Source of the DNA: Bordetella sp. BOR01
GTDB lineage: Bacteria > Pseudomonadota > Gammaproteobacteria > Burkholderiales > Burkholderiaceae_B
Length of the DNA: 64,000 nt
Direction: 5' to 3'
Assembly: GCF_019218885.1 (NCBI RefSeq)
Contig: NZ_JAHUWT010000006.1
Coordinates: forward strand, 124,001 to 188,000
The position numbers and the translations under genes are program-made. Positions 25,727-34,890 of this stretch are shown here, piece after piece. The first letter of the stretch is position 1. Every line of letters begins with the position of its first letter. Under the pieces are notes generated by a model. That model had not been told where the DNA came from. It did not search any database and saw only the letters and a program-made list of their open reading frames with translations.

Positions 25727-25893
25727 CGCCTGTTCCTTTCCATAATAATTTTATGTCTGATAGTAACTATATAAAACTGAACATCAACCCTTGAAAACCC
25801 GTACGCATTGGTTTTCTCAGGCCTGTGCAAACAGGAATATCATTCCGCTAAGCGTTGCCGATAGCCCTCCGTCGCCGGACTCGCGAGGCCCCC

Positions 25894-26553
25894 ATGCGCC
25901 CCACCCCCGCCATCGCCGTCACCACCCTGCTGGGCACCCTCTTCTACCTGGCCCTGGCCGTCATCGCCTACGGCGGCCTGACCCCGTTCTTCTCTCACCC
26001 CGCCCGCGGTGCGCTCACCGTCGTCCTCTTCGCCCTGTCGACCGTCGCGCTCTTCAGCGGCGGCAACTTGAATCGCGGCGAATACGAAGACCGCGACAAC
26101 CGTTGGGTGCTGACGGCCTTCGCCGTCATCGGCCTGCTCAGCGGCTATGTGCCGGCCTATACCGACCGCATCGATGTCTGGACGATCGACGGCGACACTG
26201 TGCGCTGGGTTGGCGTGCTGCTGTTCGCTGCAGGCGGCGCGCTGCGCTTATGGCCGGTATTTGTATTGGGCCGCCGCTTCAGCGGGCTGGTGGCCATTCA
26301 ACCCGGCCACGAACTCGTCACTACCGGCATCTATGCGAAGATCCGCAACCCCAGCTACCTGGGGCTGTTGATCAGCATGCTGGGCTGGGCGTTGGCGTTC
26401 CGATCCATCATCGGGGTGGTGCTGGTGGTGTGCATGGTGCCGCCGCTGATGGCGCGCATGCGCAGCGAAGAACGGCTGCTGCGGGCGCATTTTGGGGTGG
26501 AGTACGAGGCTTACCGCAGGCGGACGTGGCGGCTGGTTCCTTGGGTGTATTGA
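25894..26553 (+). CDS. Isoprenylcysteine carboxyl methyltransferase (ICMT)-family membrane protein
   Basis: 219 residues from the ATG at 25894 (GAGG a few bases upstream); an earlier ATG at 25855 reads an unlikely basic leader. Hydrophobic segments lie at about 5-25, 35-50, 70-88, 105-120 and 150-180. The C-terminal catalytic signature is present: TTGIYAKIRNPSYLGLL, then RMRSEERLLRAHFGVEYEAYRRRTWRLVPW. Bacterial members are SAM-dependent methyltransferases of mostly unknown substrate. It is a single gene followed by a strong hairpin. Confidence 0.88.
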   Translation: MRPTPAIAVTTLLGTLFYLALAVIAYGGLTPFFSHPARGALTVVLFALSTVALFSGGNLNRGEYEDRDNRWVLTAFAVIGLLSGYVPAYTDRIDVWTIDGDTVRWVGVLLFAAGGALRLWPVFVLGRRFSGLVAIQPGHELVTTGIYAKIRNPSYLGLLISMLGWALAFRSIIGVVLVVCMVPPLMARMRSEERLLRAHFGVEYEAYRRRTWRLVPWVY

Positions 26554-26564
26554 AAAAACGCCGC

Positions 26565-26595
26565 GGTGTCAGGCACCCCGCGGAAGCCTGACACC
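26565..26595. terminator. Hairpin terminator carrying the GGYGTCAGRCACC-type repeat
   Basis: GGTGTCAGGC (26565-26574) and GCCTGACACC (26586-26595) form a perfect 10-base stem between the convergent ICMT and cytochrome c genes. The left arm plus loop reads GGTGTCAGGCACC, which recurs with two changes at 38247-38259. It probably acts as a bidirectional terminator and may belong to a dispersed intergenic repeat. Confidence 0.65.
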
Positions 26596-26641
26596 TGATG
26601 TATCCCCCAGCTGCGTCAATCCAGCGCGGCCGGTCGGCCGC

Positions 26642-27511
26642 CTACCTGGCGTCGTCCAGCGTGTACAGAAAGGCAGCCATATCGCGCGCGTCCTGCTCGC
26701 TGACGTCCAGGTCGGGCATGGCGGACATGGGATCGACGGCAAGCGGGTCGCGCAACCAGCGCACCATATTCGCCGGCGTGTTGGGCAGCACGCCGGCGAT
26801 GTATTGCTGCCTGGCTATGCCCTGCAAGGGCGGGCCGACATGGCGGTTCGCGCCCACCACGCCAGGTATGGCGTGACAGGTCACGCACAGGTACTGGTGC
26901 ATGGCCTTGCGGCCGGCCTCGGCATCGCCAAGCCGCAACTCGGCGGCGGGCGTGGCGGGCGGCACTGGCGGGGGGGCTGCGCGGGCATGGCGGATATCCC
27001 AGGCCCGATACTCGGCCGGCGACAGCGTGGGCAGGACTTTCATGAAAGCCACCACGTCCCAGATGTCGTCGTCGCTGATGCGGTACTGCCACGCAGGCAT
27101 GCCCGTCATCTTGATGCCGTACCGTACCACCCAATACACCTCGGCGGCCGGCCAATGCCGGGCCGTGTCCACCAGCGCAGCCGGGGCCGGCATCAGGCCG
27201 CGTGCAAAGGGCTCGGCGGCGATACCGGGCGCGCCGTGGCACTGCACGCAGTGCGCGCGGAACAGCTTGAAGCCGTTGATGGCCCGCTGCGGATCATCCA
27301 GCGGCGGCACGCTGATGTCGGCGGCCCGCACGGTGATCGAGCGCTGCAGCGCGATATCCATCACATGGTTCACGGGCGGGGTATGCGGGCTGGTGGCGCT
27401 GCTGTCGTACCAGCCGCTATAGACCAGGCCCAGCGCGCCCACCGCACCGGCGGTGGCGGCGGCCCCCAGGGTAATGCCGACGATGCGCGTGGTGGTTTTC
27501 ATGGGCGTCAT
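26642..27511 (-). CDS. Di-haem cytochrome c
   Basis: 289 residues with an N-terminal membrane anchor or signal (about 9-31) and two c-type haem sites: CVQCHG (about 89-94) and CVTCHA (about 202-207). The C-terminal domain is clearly homologous to the cytochrome of the gene upstream (shared CHAIPGV, VGP, NTPxNxVRWLRDP and AMP motifs). It probably carries electrons to the divergent caa3-type oxidase. It starts 4 bases after the upstream cytochrome gene. Confidence 0.9.
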   Translation of the reverse strand: MTPMKTTTRIVGITLGAAATAGAVGALGLVYSGWYDSSATSPHTPPVNHVMDIALQRSITVRAADISVPPLDDPQRAINGFKLFRAHCVQCHGAPGIAAEPFARGLMPAPAALVDTARHWPAAEVYWVVRYGIKMTGMPAWQYRISDDDIWDVVAFMKVLPTLSPAEYRAWDIRHARAAPPPVPPATPAAELRLGDAEAGRKAMHQYLCVTCHAIPGVVGANRHVGPPLQGIARQQYIAGVLPNTPANMVRWLRDPLAVDPMSAMPDLDVSEQDARDMAAFLYTLDDAR

Positions 27512-27515
27512 CCTT

Positions 27516-28004
27516 TCAGCGCAGGGTGAGCAGGTAGGCGGCGATGTCGCGGGCGTCGGCCTCGCTCAGCCCCATGTTGGGCATGGCGGTATGGGGCGCG
27601 ATGGCCGGTGGGTCGCGCAGCCAGCGCACCAGGTTGCCGGGCGTATTGGCCATCACGCCACCCAGATAGGCCCGGCTGGCCAGATGCTGCAATGACGGCC
27701 CGACCCGCGCGGACGGACCCCTGACGCCGGGGATGGCATGGCAGCTGACACAGCCATGATCCGTAATGCGCTTGCGGCCGCGCTCGATGTCGGCGCCCGG
27801 CAGCGCGCTGGCCTGGGCGGGGGGTGCCAGCGGCGGCGGCGGGTCGCCACAGCCGGCCAGCACGGCCAGCAGGCAGGCGCCCAGCCGCACAGGCAGCCGC
27901 CAAGCCCGGCCGCGCGGCGCACCGGGGCGCGGCCACGCCTTGCCACAGGCTTGCGCCAAACGGGCATACAGGGGGGGCAACCCGGCGGGGGTCGAGCGAT
28001 GCAT
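27516..28004 (-). CDS. Cytochrome c lipoprotein
   Basis: 162 residues from the ATG at 28004 (a start at 28022 or an internal GTG are alternatives, since the N region before the signal is long). A lipobox is visible in LLAVLAGCGD (Cys about 52), followed by a Pro-rich linker and one haem site CVSCHA with the distal AMPNMG methionine. It is a membrane-tethered monohaem cytochrome, likely the immediate electron donor to the oxidase; its domain is duplicated in the next gene. Divergent from coxB. Confidence 0.82.
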   Translation of the reverse strand: MHRSTPAGLPPLYARLAQACGKAWPRPGAPRGRAWRLPVRLGACLLAVLAGCGDPPPPLAPPAQASALPGADIERGRKRITDHGCVSCHAIPGVRGPSARVGPSLQHLASRAYLGGVMANTPGNLVRWLRDPPAIAPHTAMPNMGLSEADARDIAAYLLTLR

Positions 28005-28172
28005 GGAGATCCCTTTTTCCATCACCCAAGCAAGTTCTTTGCCCGCACCGCCCTCGCCAGGGAACGCCCCCTTGGGCATGGAATTTGCAGCAAAAAAGCC
28101 CGCGGTGTGTAAATTTTCCCGTCGCCAGGGCGACTGTCGGGCCGCGCGGGGTGTGCACGCCGCTGGCACGGC

Positions 28173-29240
28173 ATGTGCTTTGCACGCTGCCGATTCCTCT
28201 TCAGCTCCTTGCTTGCGCCCGGCGCTCGCGCATCGACTGACCGGCCCTGCCTTTATATGCCCGATTTCAGCGTCTACGCTTTACTTGCCGTACCGCTCGC
28301 CACCACATGGGCCGGACGGCAGTCGGCCCTGCATCCCAAGGCAGACCAGGCCAGCCTTGGCGCGGACATCGGCTGGGTGATGTTCGCGGGCGGCTCGGGG
28401 ATCTTCCTGCTGGTAATGGTCATCCTGGTGCTGGCGCTGGTCGGGCCGCAGCGCTGGCGCCGCCATTTGTCCGGCCGCGCGTGGCTGATCGGGGCCGGCG
28501 TGGCGTTTCCGGTGGTGGTGCTGTCTGCGCTGTTGGTCTATAGCCTGGGGCTTGCGGCCTCGATGGTGCGTACCGATGCACCCGCGGCGGTGCGCATCGA
28601 GGTCATGGGCGAGATGTGGTGGTGGCGCGTGCGCTACCTGGATGAACAGGGCCAGGTGTTGTTCGAGACGGCCAACGATATCCGCATCCCGGTCGGCCAG
28701 CCGGTCGATTTGATGCTTACCTCGCGCAACGTCGTCCACAGTTTCTGGGTACCCAACCTGGCGGGCAAGCTGGACATGGTGCCGGGCCATGTGAACCGCC
28801 TGCGCATCCAGGCACGCGAAGCGGGGTCTTTTCGCGGGCAATGCGCGGAATTCTGTGGCGCCCAGCATGCCCAGATGATGTTCGACGTGCAGGTGCTGGC
28901 CCCGGCGGATTTCCAGGCCTGGCTGCAAGCGCAGCAACAGCCCGCACAGGCGCCGGCCGATGCGCAATTGCGGCAGGGCCGGCAGCTATTCACGCAAGCC
29001 TGTGCGCAGTGCCATACCGTGCGCGGCACGCAGGCTGCCGGCACGCTGGGCCCCGACCTGACGCACGTGGGCAGCCGCCTGTCGCTGGCGGCCGGGGTAT
29101 TGCCGAACAACGTCGGTTCCCTGGCCGGCTGGATCGCGGGCAGCCAGCACATCAAGCCCGGCAATGCCATGCCGTCGTTCAACCAGCTGTCTGGCGAGCA
29201 ACTGCGCGCCGTGGCCCATTACATGGAAAGCCTGCAATGA
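28173..29240 (+). CDS. coxB: Cytochrome c oxidase subunit II with fused cytochrome c domain
   Basis: 355 residues; the true start may be later, at MPDFSVYA (28257). Two transmembrane helices (about 75-97, 108-127) lead to the periplasmic CuA domain with HSFWVPNLAGKLDMVPGH and the CuA ligands CAEFCGAQHAQM (about 225-236). After a linker comes a cytochrome c domain with CAQCHT (about 279-284) and Met at GNAMPSF. This subunit II plus haem c is the mark of caa3-type oxidases. Its stop overlaps the next start (ATGA, 29237-29240). Confidence 0.92.
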   Translation: MCFARCRFLFSSLLAPGARASTDRPCLYMPDFSVYALLAVPLATTWAGRQSALHPKADQASLGADIGWVMFAGGSGIFLLVMVILVLALVGPQRWRRHLSGRAWLIGAGVAFPVVVLSALLVYSLGLAASMVRTDAPAAVRIEVMGEMWWWRVRYLDEQGQVLFETANDIRIPVGQPVDLMLTSRNVVHSFWVPNLAGKLDMVPGHVNRLRIQAREAGSFRGQCAEFCGAQHAQMMFDVQVLAPADFQAWLQAQQQPAQAPADAQLRQGRQLFTQACAQCHTVRGTQAAGTLGPDLTHVGSRLSLAAGVLPNNVGSLAGWIAGSQHIKPGNAMPSFNQLSGEQLRAVAHYMESLQ

Positions 29241-31765
29241 GGCCGGACACGACGCTGCCCAACCCATTGCCGCGCCCCGCTGGCGAACGGGAACACCTGG
29301 AACGCATCTGGCAGCGTCCGCAAGGCTGGCGTGCCATCACGGTGGTCAACAACAACTATATCGGGCTGCTGTACATCGGCACGGCGTTGCTGTTTTTCTT
29401 GCTGGCGGGTGTGCTGGCGCTGATGATGCGCACACAGTTGGCGGTGCCCGACAATACGCTGATCGGCCACGAACTCTACAACCAGTTGTTCACCATGCAT
29501 GGCACGGTGATGATGTTCTTGTTTGCCGTGCCGGCGGTGGAAGCGATGGCGGTGCTGCTGCTGCCCAATATGCTGGGCGCGCGCGACCTGCCGTTTCCCC
29601 GCTTGTCGTCTTATGCGTACTGGGCCTACGCCATCGGCGGCCTGGTGTTCTTCTGCAGCATTTTCGTGGGCCTGGCGCCCGACGGCGGCTGGTTCATGTA
29701 CCCGCCGCTGACCAGTTCGGCCTATTCGCCCGCCGTCAACGCCGACCTGTGGCTGCTGGGCATAGGCTTCATCGAGATATCGGCCATTGCCGGCGCCATC
29801 GAGCTGGCCACCGGCATTCTGCGCACGCGCGCACCGGGCATGACGCTGGACAAGATGCCGATATTTGCGTGGATCATGCTGGCGTTCTCGGGCATGGTCA
29901 TCATCGCGTTTCCGGCCATTATCGTGGCAACCGCGTTACTGGAACTGGAACGTGCCTTCGGGCTGCCGTTCTTCATTGCGGAAAAAGGCGGCGACCCGCT
30001 GCTGTGGCAGCACTTGTTCTGGCTGTTCGGCCACCCCGAGGTCTACATCATTTTCTTGCCCGCGGCCGGCATGGTGTCGATGATTATTCCGGCCATGGTC
30101 GGCCGGCCGCTGGTGGGCTACCGGGCGGTGGTGATGGCCATCGTGGCCACCAGCTTTCTCAGCTTTGGGCTGTGGGTGCACCATATGTTCGCCACCGGCA
30201 TTCCGCAACTGTCGCTCAGCTTCGCCTCGGCGGCCAGCATGGCGGTGTCTATCCCGACCGGCATCCAGATCTTCGCCTGGATCGCCACCATCGCGGCCGC
30301 GCCGCGGCTGCGGCCGCTGAAGACGCCCATGCTGTTCATCCTGGGCTTCTTCTTCATTTTCGTGCTGGGTGGCCTGACGGGCGTGATGGTGGCGGTGATT
30401 CCGTTCGACTGGCAGGCCCACGACACTTATTTCGTGGTGGCCCATCTGCATTACGTGCTGGTGGGCGGCATGGTGTTTCCGCTGTTCGCCGCGTTTTATT
30501 ACTGGATGCCGTTTGTCAGCAGCCGCGCCCTGTCCGAACGCCTGGGCCGCTGGGCCTTCTGGCTGATGTTCGTCGGCTTCAACGTCAGTTTCTTTCCCAT
30601 GCACCTGACCGGGCTGGCAGGCATGCCGCGCCGGGTGTACACGTACGCCGACAGCTACGGCTGGGGCCTGTTGAATATGGTGTCCACGGTAGGCGCATAC
30701 ATGATTGCCGCGGGCGTGCTGGTGTTCTTGATCGACCTGGCGCGCAATTTCCGGCCATCGGTTGCGCGCAATGCCGGCAATGTGTGGCAGGCCGGCACGC
30801 TGGAATGGCTGCCCGCCGGCGTGGCGGGCCCGCGCAGCGTACCCTGGATCACCAGCCGCGAACCGCTGTGGGACCAGCCCAACCTGGCCGCCGATGTCGA
30901 TGCCGGTCGCTACTACCTGCCCGGCGCGCCCACCGGCGGACGCTCTACGCTGGTGACCAGCGCCATCGACGCGCGCCCGCAGTACGTGCTGCGCTTGCCC
31001 GGCCCGGGCTGGGCGCCGGTGCTGGCCGCGCTGGGCACCGCCGGCTTCTTCCTGCTGCTGACCGTGAAGCTGATGGTACCGGCCGTGCTGTTCGGCATAT
31101 TGGCCGTGGCGATGATCCTGCGCTGGCTCTGGGATGCCGACCCCGCCCCCGATCATCCGCCGGTAGACATAGGCGGCGGGCTGCGGCTGCCGGTGTACTG
31201 TGCCGGCAGCGCCTCGCATTCGTGGTGGGCGATGGTGATGCTGATCATGGTGTGCGCCAGCATATTCAGCGCGCTGCTGTTCTCTTATCTGTTCCTGTGG
31301 ACCACCTCGCCCGAGACCTGGCCGGCTTCGGCTCCGCTGGCGGCGCTGCGTTGGCCCCTGGCAGGTGGCGCACTGCTGGTGGGCAGCAGTGCGCTGGTGT
31401 GGATCGCCGGCCGGCGCTTGCAGCACGGCCACCATCATGGCTGGCTGCGGGCCGGCCTGCCGCTGGCCACCCTGATGCTGGCCGCGGCGGCGGGCCTCGA
31501 GGCCGATACGCAATGGCGCACCGGTCTGCGCCCGCAAGATAGCGCCTATGCCGCTGCCGTCTATGCCATTGCCGGCCTGCAAGGCGTGCTGGTGATCGCG
31601 GTGGGCTTCATGAGCCTGTTCACCTCGGCGCGCTCATGGGCCGGCAAGTTGGCGGCCAACCGGCGCGCCTGTTTCGACAACACGGCCTTGCTGTGGCATT
31701 ACACGGTGGTGCAGGGCCTGGTGGGCGCGCTGGTGGTGCACGGTTTTCCGCGCTGGGTAGGCTAA
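29237..31765 (+). CDS. Cytochrome c oxidase subunit I/III fusion (caa3 type)
   Basis: 842 residues. The N-terminal part (to about 560) is subunit I, with haem a and CuB ligands visible: TMHGTVM, WLFGHPEVYIIF (His-Tyr crosslink), LWVHHMFATG and VAHLHYVLVGG. The C-terminal part is subunit III (SHSWWAMVMLIMVCASIFSALLFSYLF and further helices). Such I/III fusions are known in some caa3 oxidases, for example of Thermus. It is coupled by ATGA to the subunit II gene and 3 bases ahead of a small membrane protein gene. Confidence 0.93.
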   Translation: MRPDTTLPNPLPRPAGEREHLERIWQRPQGWRAITVVNNNYIGLLYIGTALLFFLLAGVLALMMRTQLAVPDNTLIGHELYNQLFTMHGTVMMFLFAVPAVEAMAVLLLPNMLGARDLPFPRLSSYAYWAYAIGGLVFFCSIFVGLAPDGGWFMYPPLTSSAYSPAVNADLWLLGIGFIEISAIAGAIELATGILRTRAPGMTLDKMPIFAWIMLAFSGMVIIAFPAIIVATALLELERAFGLPFFIAEKGGDPLLWQHLFWLFGHPEVYIIFLPAAGMVSMIIPAMVGRPLVGYRAVVMAIVATSFLSFGLWVHHMFATGIPQLSLSFASAASMAVSIPTGIQIFAWIATIAAAPRLRPLKTPMLFILGFFFIFVLGGLTGVMVAVIPFDWQAHDTYFVVAHLHYVLVGGMVFPLFAAFYYWMPFVSSRALSERLGRWAFWLMFVGFNVSFFPMHLTGLAGMPRRVYTYADSYGWGLLNMVSTVGAYMIAAGVLVFLIDLARNFRPSVARNAGNVWQAGTLEWLPAGVAGPRSVPWITSREPLWDQPNLAADVDAGRYYLPGAPTGGRSTLVTSAIDARPQYVLRLPGPGWAPVLAALGTAGFFLLLTVKLMVPAVLFGILAVAMILRWLWDADPAPDHPPVDIGGGLRLPVYCAGSASHSWWAMVMLIMVCASIFSALLFSYLFLWTTSPETWPASAPLAALRWPLAGGALLVGSSALVWIAGRRLQHGHHHGWLRAGLPLATLMLAAAAGLEADTQWRTGLRPQDSAYAAAVYAIAGLQGVLVIAVGFMSLFTSARSWAGKLAANRRACFDNTALLWHYTVVQGLVGALVVHGFPRWVG

Positions 31766-31768
31766 GCC

Positions 31769-32116
31769 ATGCATACGCCGCGCATATCGTTGTTCGTGCC
31801 CCTGCTTGCCGGCCCGCTGGTGTGGGCCGTGCATTTCGTGTTCATCTACGCGGCCAACGGCGTCTTCTGCGCGCGCCCGGCGCTGTATGGCTTGTGGGTG
31901 GACGCCGCATTGTCAGTGTGGGCAATGGGCGCCGCCGCAGTGCTGGCGATTGCCGCCATCGCGCTGATCTACTGGCGTCAACAGGCCCGCTGGCCGCAAA
32001 CCGATGAGCCGGGATTCTTCCGTTGGGTGGCCGGTGCGCTCAGCCTGCTGGCCGTGATTGCGATCATCTGGCAAACCTTGCCGGTGCTGCTCGTGCCGGC
32101 CTGCCCGGCCGGCTGA
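31769..32116 (+). CDS. Small membrane protein of the caa3 oxidase operon
   Basis: 115 residues with about three transmembrane helices (10-30, 47-67, 85-107) and short loops. It begins 3 bases after the oxidase fusion gene, so it is almost certainly in the same operon, where it may be an assembly or accessory subunit. I do not recognise its family; the HFVFIYAANGVFCAR stretch in the first loop is the only distinctive motif. Confidence 0.75.
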   Translation: MHTPRISLFVPLLAGPLVWAVHFVFIYAANGVFCARPALYGLWVDAALSVWAMGAAAVLAIAAIALIYWRQQARWPQTDEPGFFRWVAGALSLLAVIAIIWQTLPVLLVPACPAG

Positions 32117-32194
32117 GCGTGCCGCAGGGGAAGACAGCACCCCGTTTCCTGTGCCATACTGCGCGACAGCACACGCATCGGCAGATCTATCCGT

Positions 32195-33433
32195 ATGGCC
32201 AGCTCCCTGCTTCGTTTTGCGCTATCGCTATTGCTGTGGGCGGCCTTGTATGCCGCCGGCGCCTATGTGTCGCTACAGCTCAACGACCCCGATACCCGCG
32301 TAGCCTTCATCTGGCTGCCTGCCGGCGTGGCAGTGTCGGCCTTTCTGCTTACCCCCCTGCATCGCTGGCCGGCCATGTTCGTCGCCTTCATGGTGGCCCG
32401 GCTGTCGATGGACGCCTGGCAACACCATGACTTCCTGCGTTCGATCAGTATCGGCTGCATCTCGGTGGCGGCCGATGCCAGCATTGCCTGGCTGGTGCGC
32501 CGCTACGCACGGCGCGGCGACGACCTGTACGGCGTGCAGGTGCTGATCGGCGCCACGCTGCTGGTCAGCGCGGCAGCGGCGGTGCTGGGCGTGGGCTGGC
32601 TGGCGTATCTAAGCGGCCTGTCTTTCCTGGACACGGTATGGATCTGGTGGGCGGCCAACGTCACTGGCGTACTGCTGCCTACTATCGCGATTCTCAGCTG
32701 GACGGATGTGGCCGGCAAGGCGCGGCGCCCCGGCGCGGTGGCCCTGCTGTGCGGCGCGGCGGCCTGGGTGCTGCTGTGCGCAAGCGCCTGGTATGTGTTC
32801 GCCGAGATCTCGCCCAGCGCGCATCGCGCGGCATTGGTGCTGCCGCTGGCCTGCGCACCCATCCTGCTGGCGGCAGTGATGTCGATGGCCTGGGGCAGCC
32901 GCGGCGGTGCGCTGGGCCTGATCAGCCTGGGCGCCATCGCCTTGTACTACGCCGCCGACGAGCGCGGCCCGTTCTTTCCGCATGGCTTGCAGCCCGGTGA
33001 ATCGCTGCTGCTGGCGCAGTGCTATCTATCGATCACGGCGCTGTTGCTGGCTTTCTTGTGGGTCTATACCAACGGGCGGCGTCCGGGTGGCGCAATGGCC
33101 AGCGCGGACGCCGGCATCATGTACCAGTACGACCCGGCCAGCGGACGGCTGGCCTGGGATGGCGACCCGCAGGCGGTGCTGGGATTGGATACCGCCCCCT
33201 TGCGCAGCCTGGATGAACTGCTGGGACGCGTGCATCCGGATGATCGCGATGCGCTGAAGAAGCGCTGGGCGGCCGCGGCGGCCGGCCCGGTCGATGCGGC
33301 GCTGGGGCTGCGCGTGGCCGCGGGCACGGGATGGGTGCAAGTGGTGGATCGCAACCCCACGGCCATCGGCAGCGACCACGGCGTGGCGGTGGTGGGAACA
33401 TGGCAGGCGCAGCAGCGGTGGGCGTGGCGATGA
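32195..33433 (+). CDS. MASE1 membrane sensor with C-terminal PAS domain, no output domain
   Basis: 412 residues. The first about 290 form eight or so hydrophobic segments typical of MASE1 (AFIWLPAGVAVSAFLL, TVWIWWAANVTGVLLP). The remainder is a PAS-fold (YQYDPASGRLAWDGDPQAVLGL, DELLGRVHPDDRDALKK). No histidine kinase, GGDEF or EAL part follows, although MASE1 normally precedes those. It could be a truncated receptor or a partner supplying a sensing module in trans. It lies 78 bases after the oxidase operon, on the same strand. Confidence 0.8.
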   Translation: MASSLLRFALSLLLWAALYAAGAYVSLQLNDPDTRVAFIWLPAGVAVSAFLLTPLHRWPAMFVAFMVARLSMDAWQHHDFLRSISIGCISVAADASIAWLVRRYARRGDDLYGVQVLIGATLLVSAAAAVLGVGWLAYLSGLSFLDTVWIWWAANVTGVLLPTIAILSWTDVAGKARRPGAVALLCGAAAWVLLCASAWYVFAEISPSAHRAALVLPLACAPILLAAVMSMAWGSRGGALGLISLGAIALYYAADERGPFFPHGLQPGESLLLAQCYLSITALLLAFLWVYTNGRRPGGAMASADAGIMYQYDPASGRLAWDGDPQAVLGLDTAPLRSLDELLGRVHPDDRDALKKRWAAAAAGPVDAALGLRVAAGTGWVQVVDRNPTAIGSDHGVAVVGTWQAQQRWAWR

Positions 33434-33473
33434 GGGCCGCGCATGGACTGGACACGGCAAGCAGGAGACCGCA

Positions 33474-34829
33474 ATGATACAGATCGCGCTGCTGTTGTTC
33501 GGCGCTGATTTCGTACGGCGCCAGGCGGGAATACTGGCCTGGCTGGGCGCGGGGTGGGCGATTCTGGGCGTATTCATCGTGATCGATGGCCTGGACGGCG
33601 TGCGGTATTTCCCGGTGCATGTATTTGGCGCGTTCCTGCTGCTGGAAAGCCTGGTCACCCTTAGTGTTGCATCCGGTGGCGTTGGGGCGCAGAAGGCGGT
33701 GCTGTATTTCAAGGGCGGGCTGTTCCTGTTCATTGCGGTGCTGATCCTGTCGGGGCGCAATACCAGCAACCTGTTGCTGGCCATTGTGTTCGGGCTGGCG
33801 TATTTCGTGATGGGCACCCTGCAGATGGCGTCGTCGTGGGTGGTGCGGTTTCCGCACTGGAAGCAGGCCTTTCTGGGCGGGCTGGCGCAGATGGCGTTCG
33901 CCATCTTCCTGTTCCAGCCCTACCCCACGCACTACCACGGCACGCTGTCCGAATTCGTGGGCGTGACGCTGCTGGTGGGGGGCATCGGTACCTGGCGCAT
34001 CGCGCGGCGCGCCCGCCGGTTGCGCGACGGCCGCTCGGTGTTCGACCTGCTGGCTCCCGGCGACCTGATTCCGCTCCGCTATCGCAAGCATCCGCCCACC
34101 GCGGCTGCCGCGCCCGTACCCGCGCCCACGCCGGACCCGGGCGACCCCGTGCAATCGCCCCTGGTGGTGCATGTATGGACGCCAGAAGGTTCGTCCAAGC
34201 ACGCGCCGGTGCCGCGCCCGGTCATCAACCGGTACATCGCCGCGGTGGATACCAAGGGGGTGATATCCACCGGGCACGCGGCGCTGGAAATGCCGCCCGG
34301 CACCTACATCAGCCTGTATCCCGCCGTGGAAATCGACCGGTCGCCGTCAGAGTTTTTTCGCCTGCTGAAGGCAACCCGCGACAACGACGTGCCCGGCGAA
34401 TTCCAGCCCGACTACCCCACCGAGTCGGCGGCCTGGTGCCCATCGACGCGGCAGATCCTGTTCCATCACTACAACCAGGAAGGCCTGCAGCGCTTCTGGC
34501 AGGCCTACCGGCAGCGCGAGATCTACAACCTGACGTACCGCAACTGCTCCAGCACGGTGTCGTTCGCGCTAGAGGCGGCCCTGGATGGTGCGTTGCAGCA
34601 CGAGTCCAGTGCGTGGACGCGCGTGCTGCGCACGCTGCTGATGCCGGAACTGTGGATTGCCGCCCAGGTGCGCAAGCGCGCCACCACCATGGCATGGACG
34701 CCCGGGCTGGTGCTGGATTACGCGCGGGCACTGCGCGCCATCGTGCATCCGGCGCAAGCGTCGTGGCTGAGCAGCCTGCGCTGGGCGGCACGGCAATCGC
34801 GCGCATCGTCGTCCGATTTGGTAGATTGA
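33474..34829 (+). CDS. DUF308/HdeD-type membrane domain fused to permuted papain-like domain
   Basis: 451 residues from the ATG at 33474 (AGGAG upstream). Residues about 1-185 contain six hydrophobic segments resembling HdeD/DUF308 acid-resistance membrane proteins. After a Pro-rich linker (about 205-225), the C-terminal domain shows His then Cys in permuted order: STGHAALEMPPGTYISLYP (about 263-281) and YNLTYRNCSSTVSFALE (about 343-359). This is the arrangement of permuted NlpC/LRAT/PPPDE-like cysteine enzymes. The substrate is unknown; it may be an amide or thioester at the cell surface. Confidence 0.75.
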   Translation: MIQIALLLFGADFVRRQAGILAWLGAGWAILGVFIVIDGLDGVRYFPVHVFGAFLLLESLVTLSVASGGVGAQKAVLYFKGGLFLFIAVLILSGRNTSNLLLAIVFGLAYFVMGTLQMASSWVVRFPHWKQAFLGGLAQMAFAIFLFQPYPTHYHGTLSEFVGVTLLVGGIGTWRIARRARRLRDGRSVFDLLAPGDLIPLRYRKHPPTAAAAPVPAPTPDPGDPVQSPLVVHVWTPEGSSKHAPVPRPVINRYIAAVDTKGVISTGHAALEMPPGTYISLYPAVEIDRSPSEFFRLLKATRDNDVPGEFQPDYPTESAAWCPSTRQILFHHYNQEGLQRFWQAYRQREIYNLTYRNCSSTVSFALEAALDGALQHESSAWTRVLRTLLMPELWIAAQVRKRATTMAWTPGLVLDYARALRAIVHPAQASWLSSLRWAARQSRASSSDLVD

Positions 34830-34890
34830 CGCCATTGGCGCCAGGCGCCCAGCATCACGACCGCGTTCAACTTCCAGAAAGGACTTACCC

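Noticed and set aside
29936-31582. Long antisense frame opposite the oxidase fusion gene
   Set aside because: The composition (His/Gln/Arg/Gly rich) is the typical reverse-strand reading of a GC-rich membrane protein gene; the opposite strand carries the real gene.
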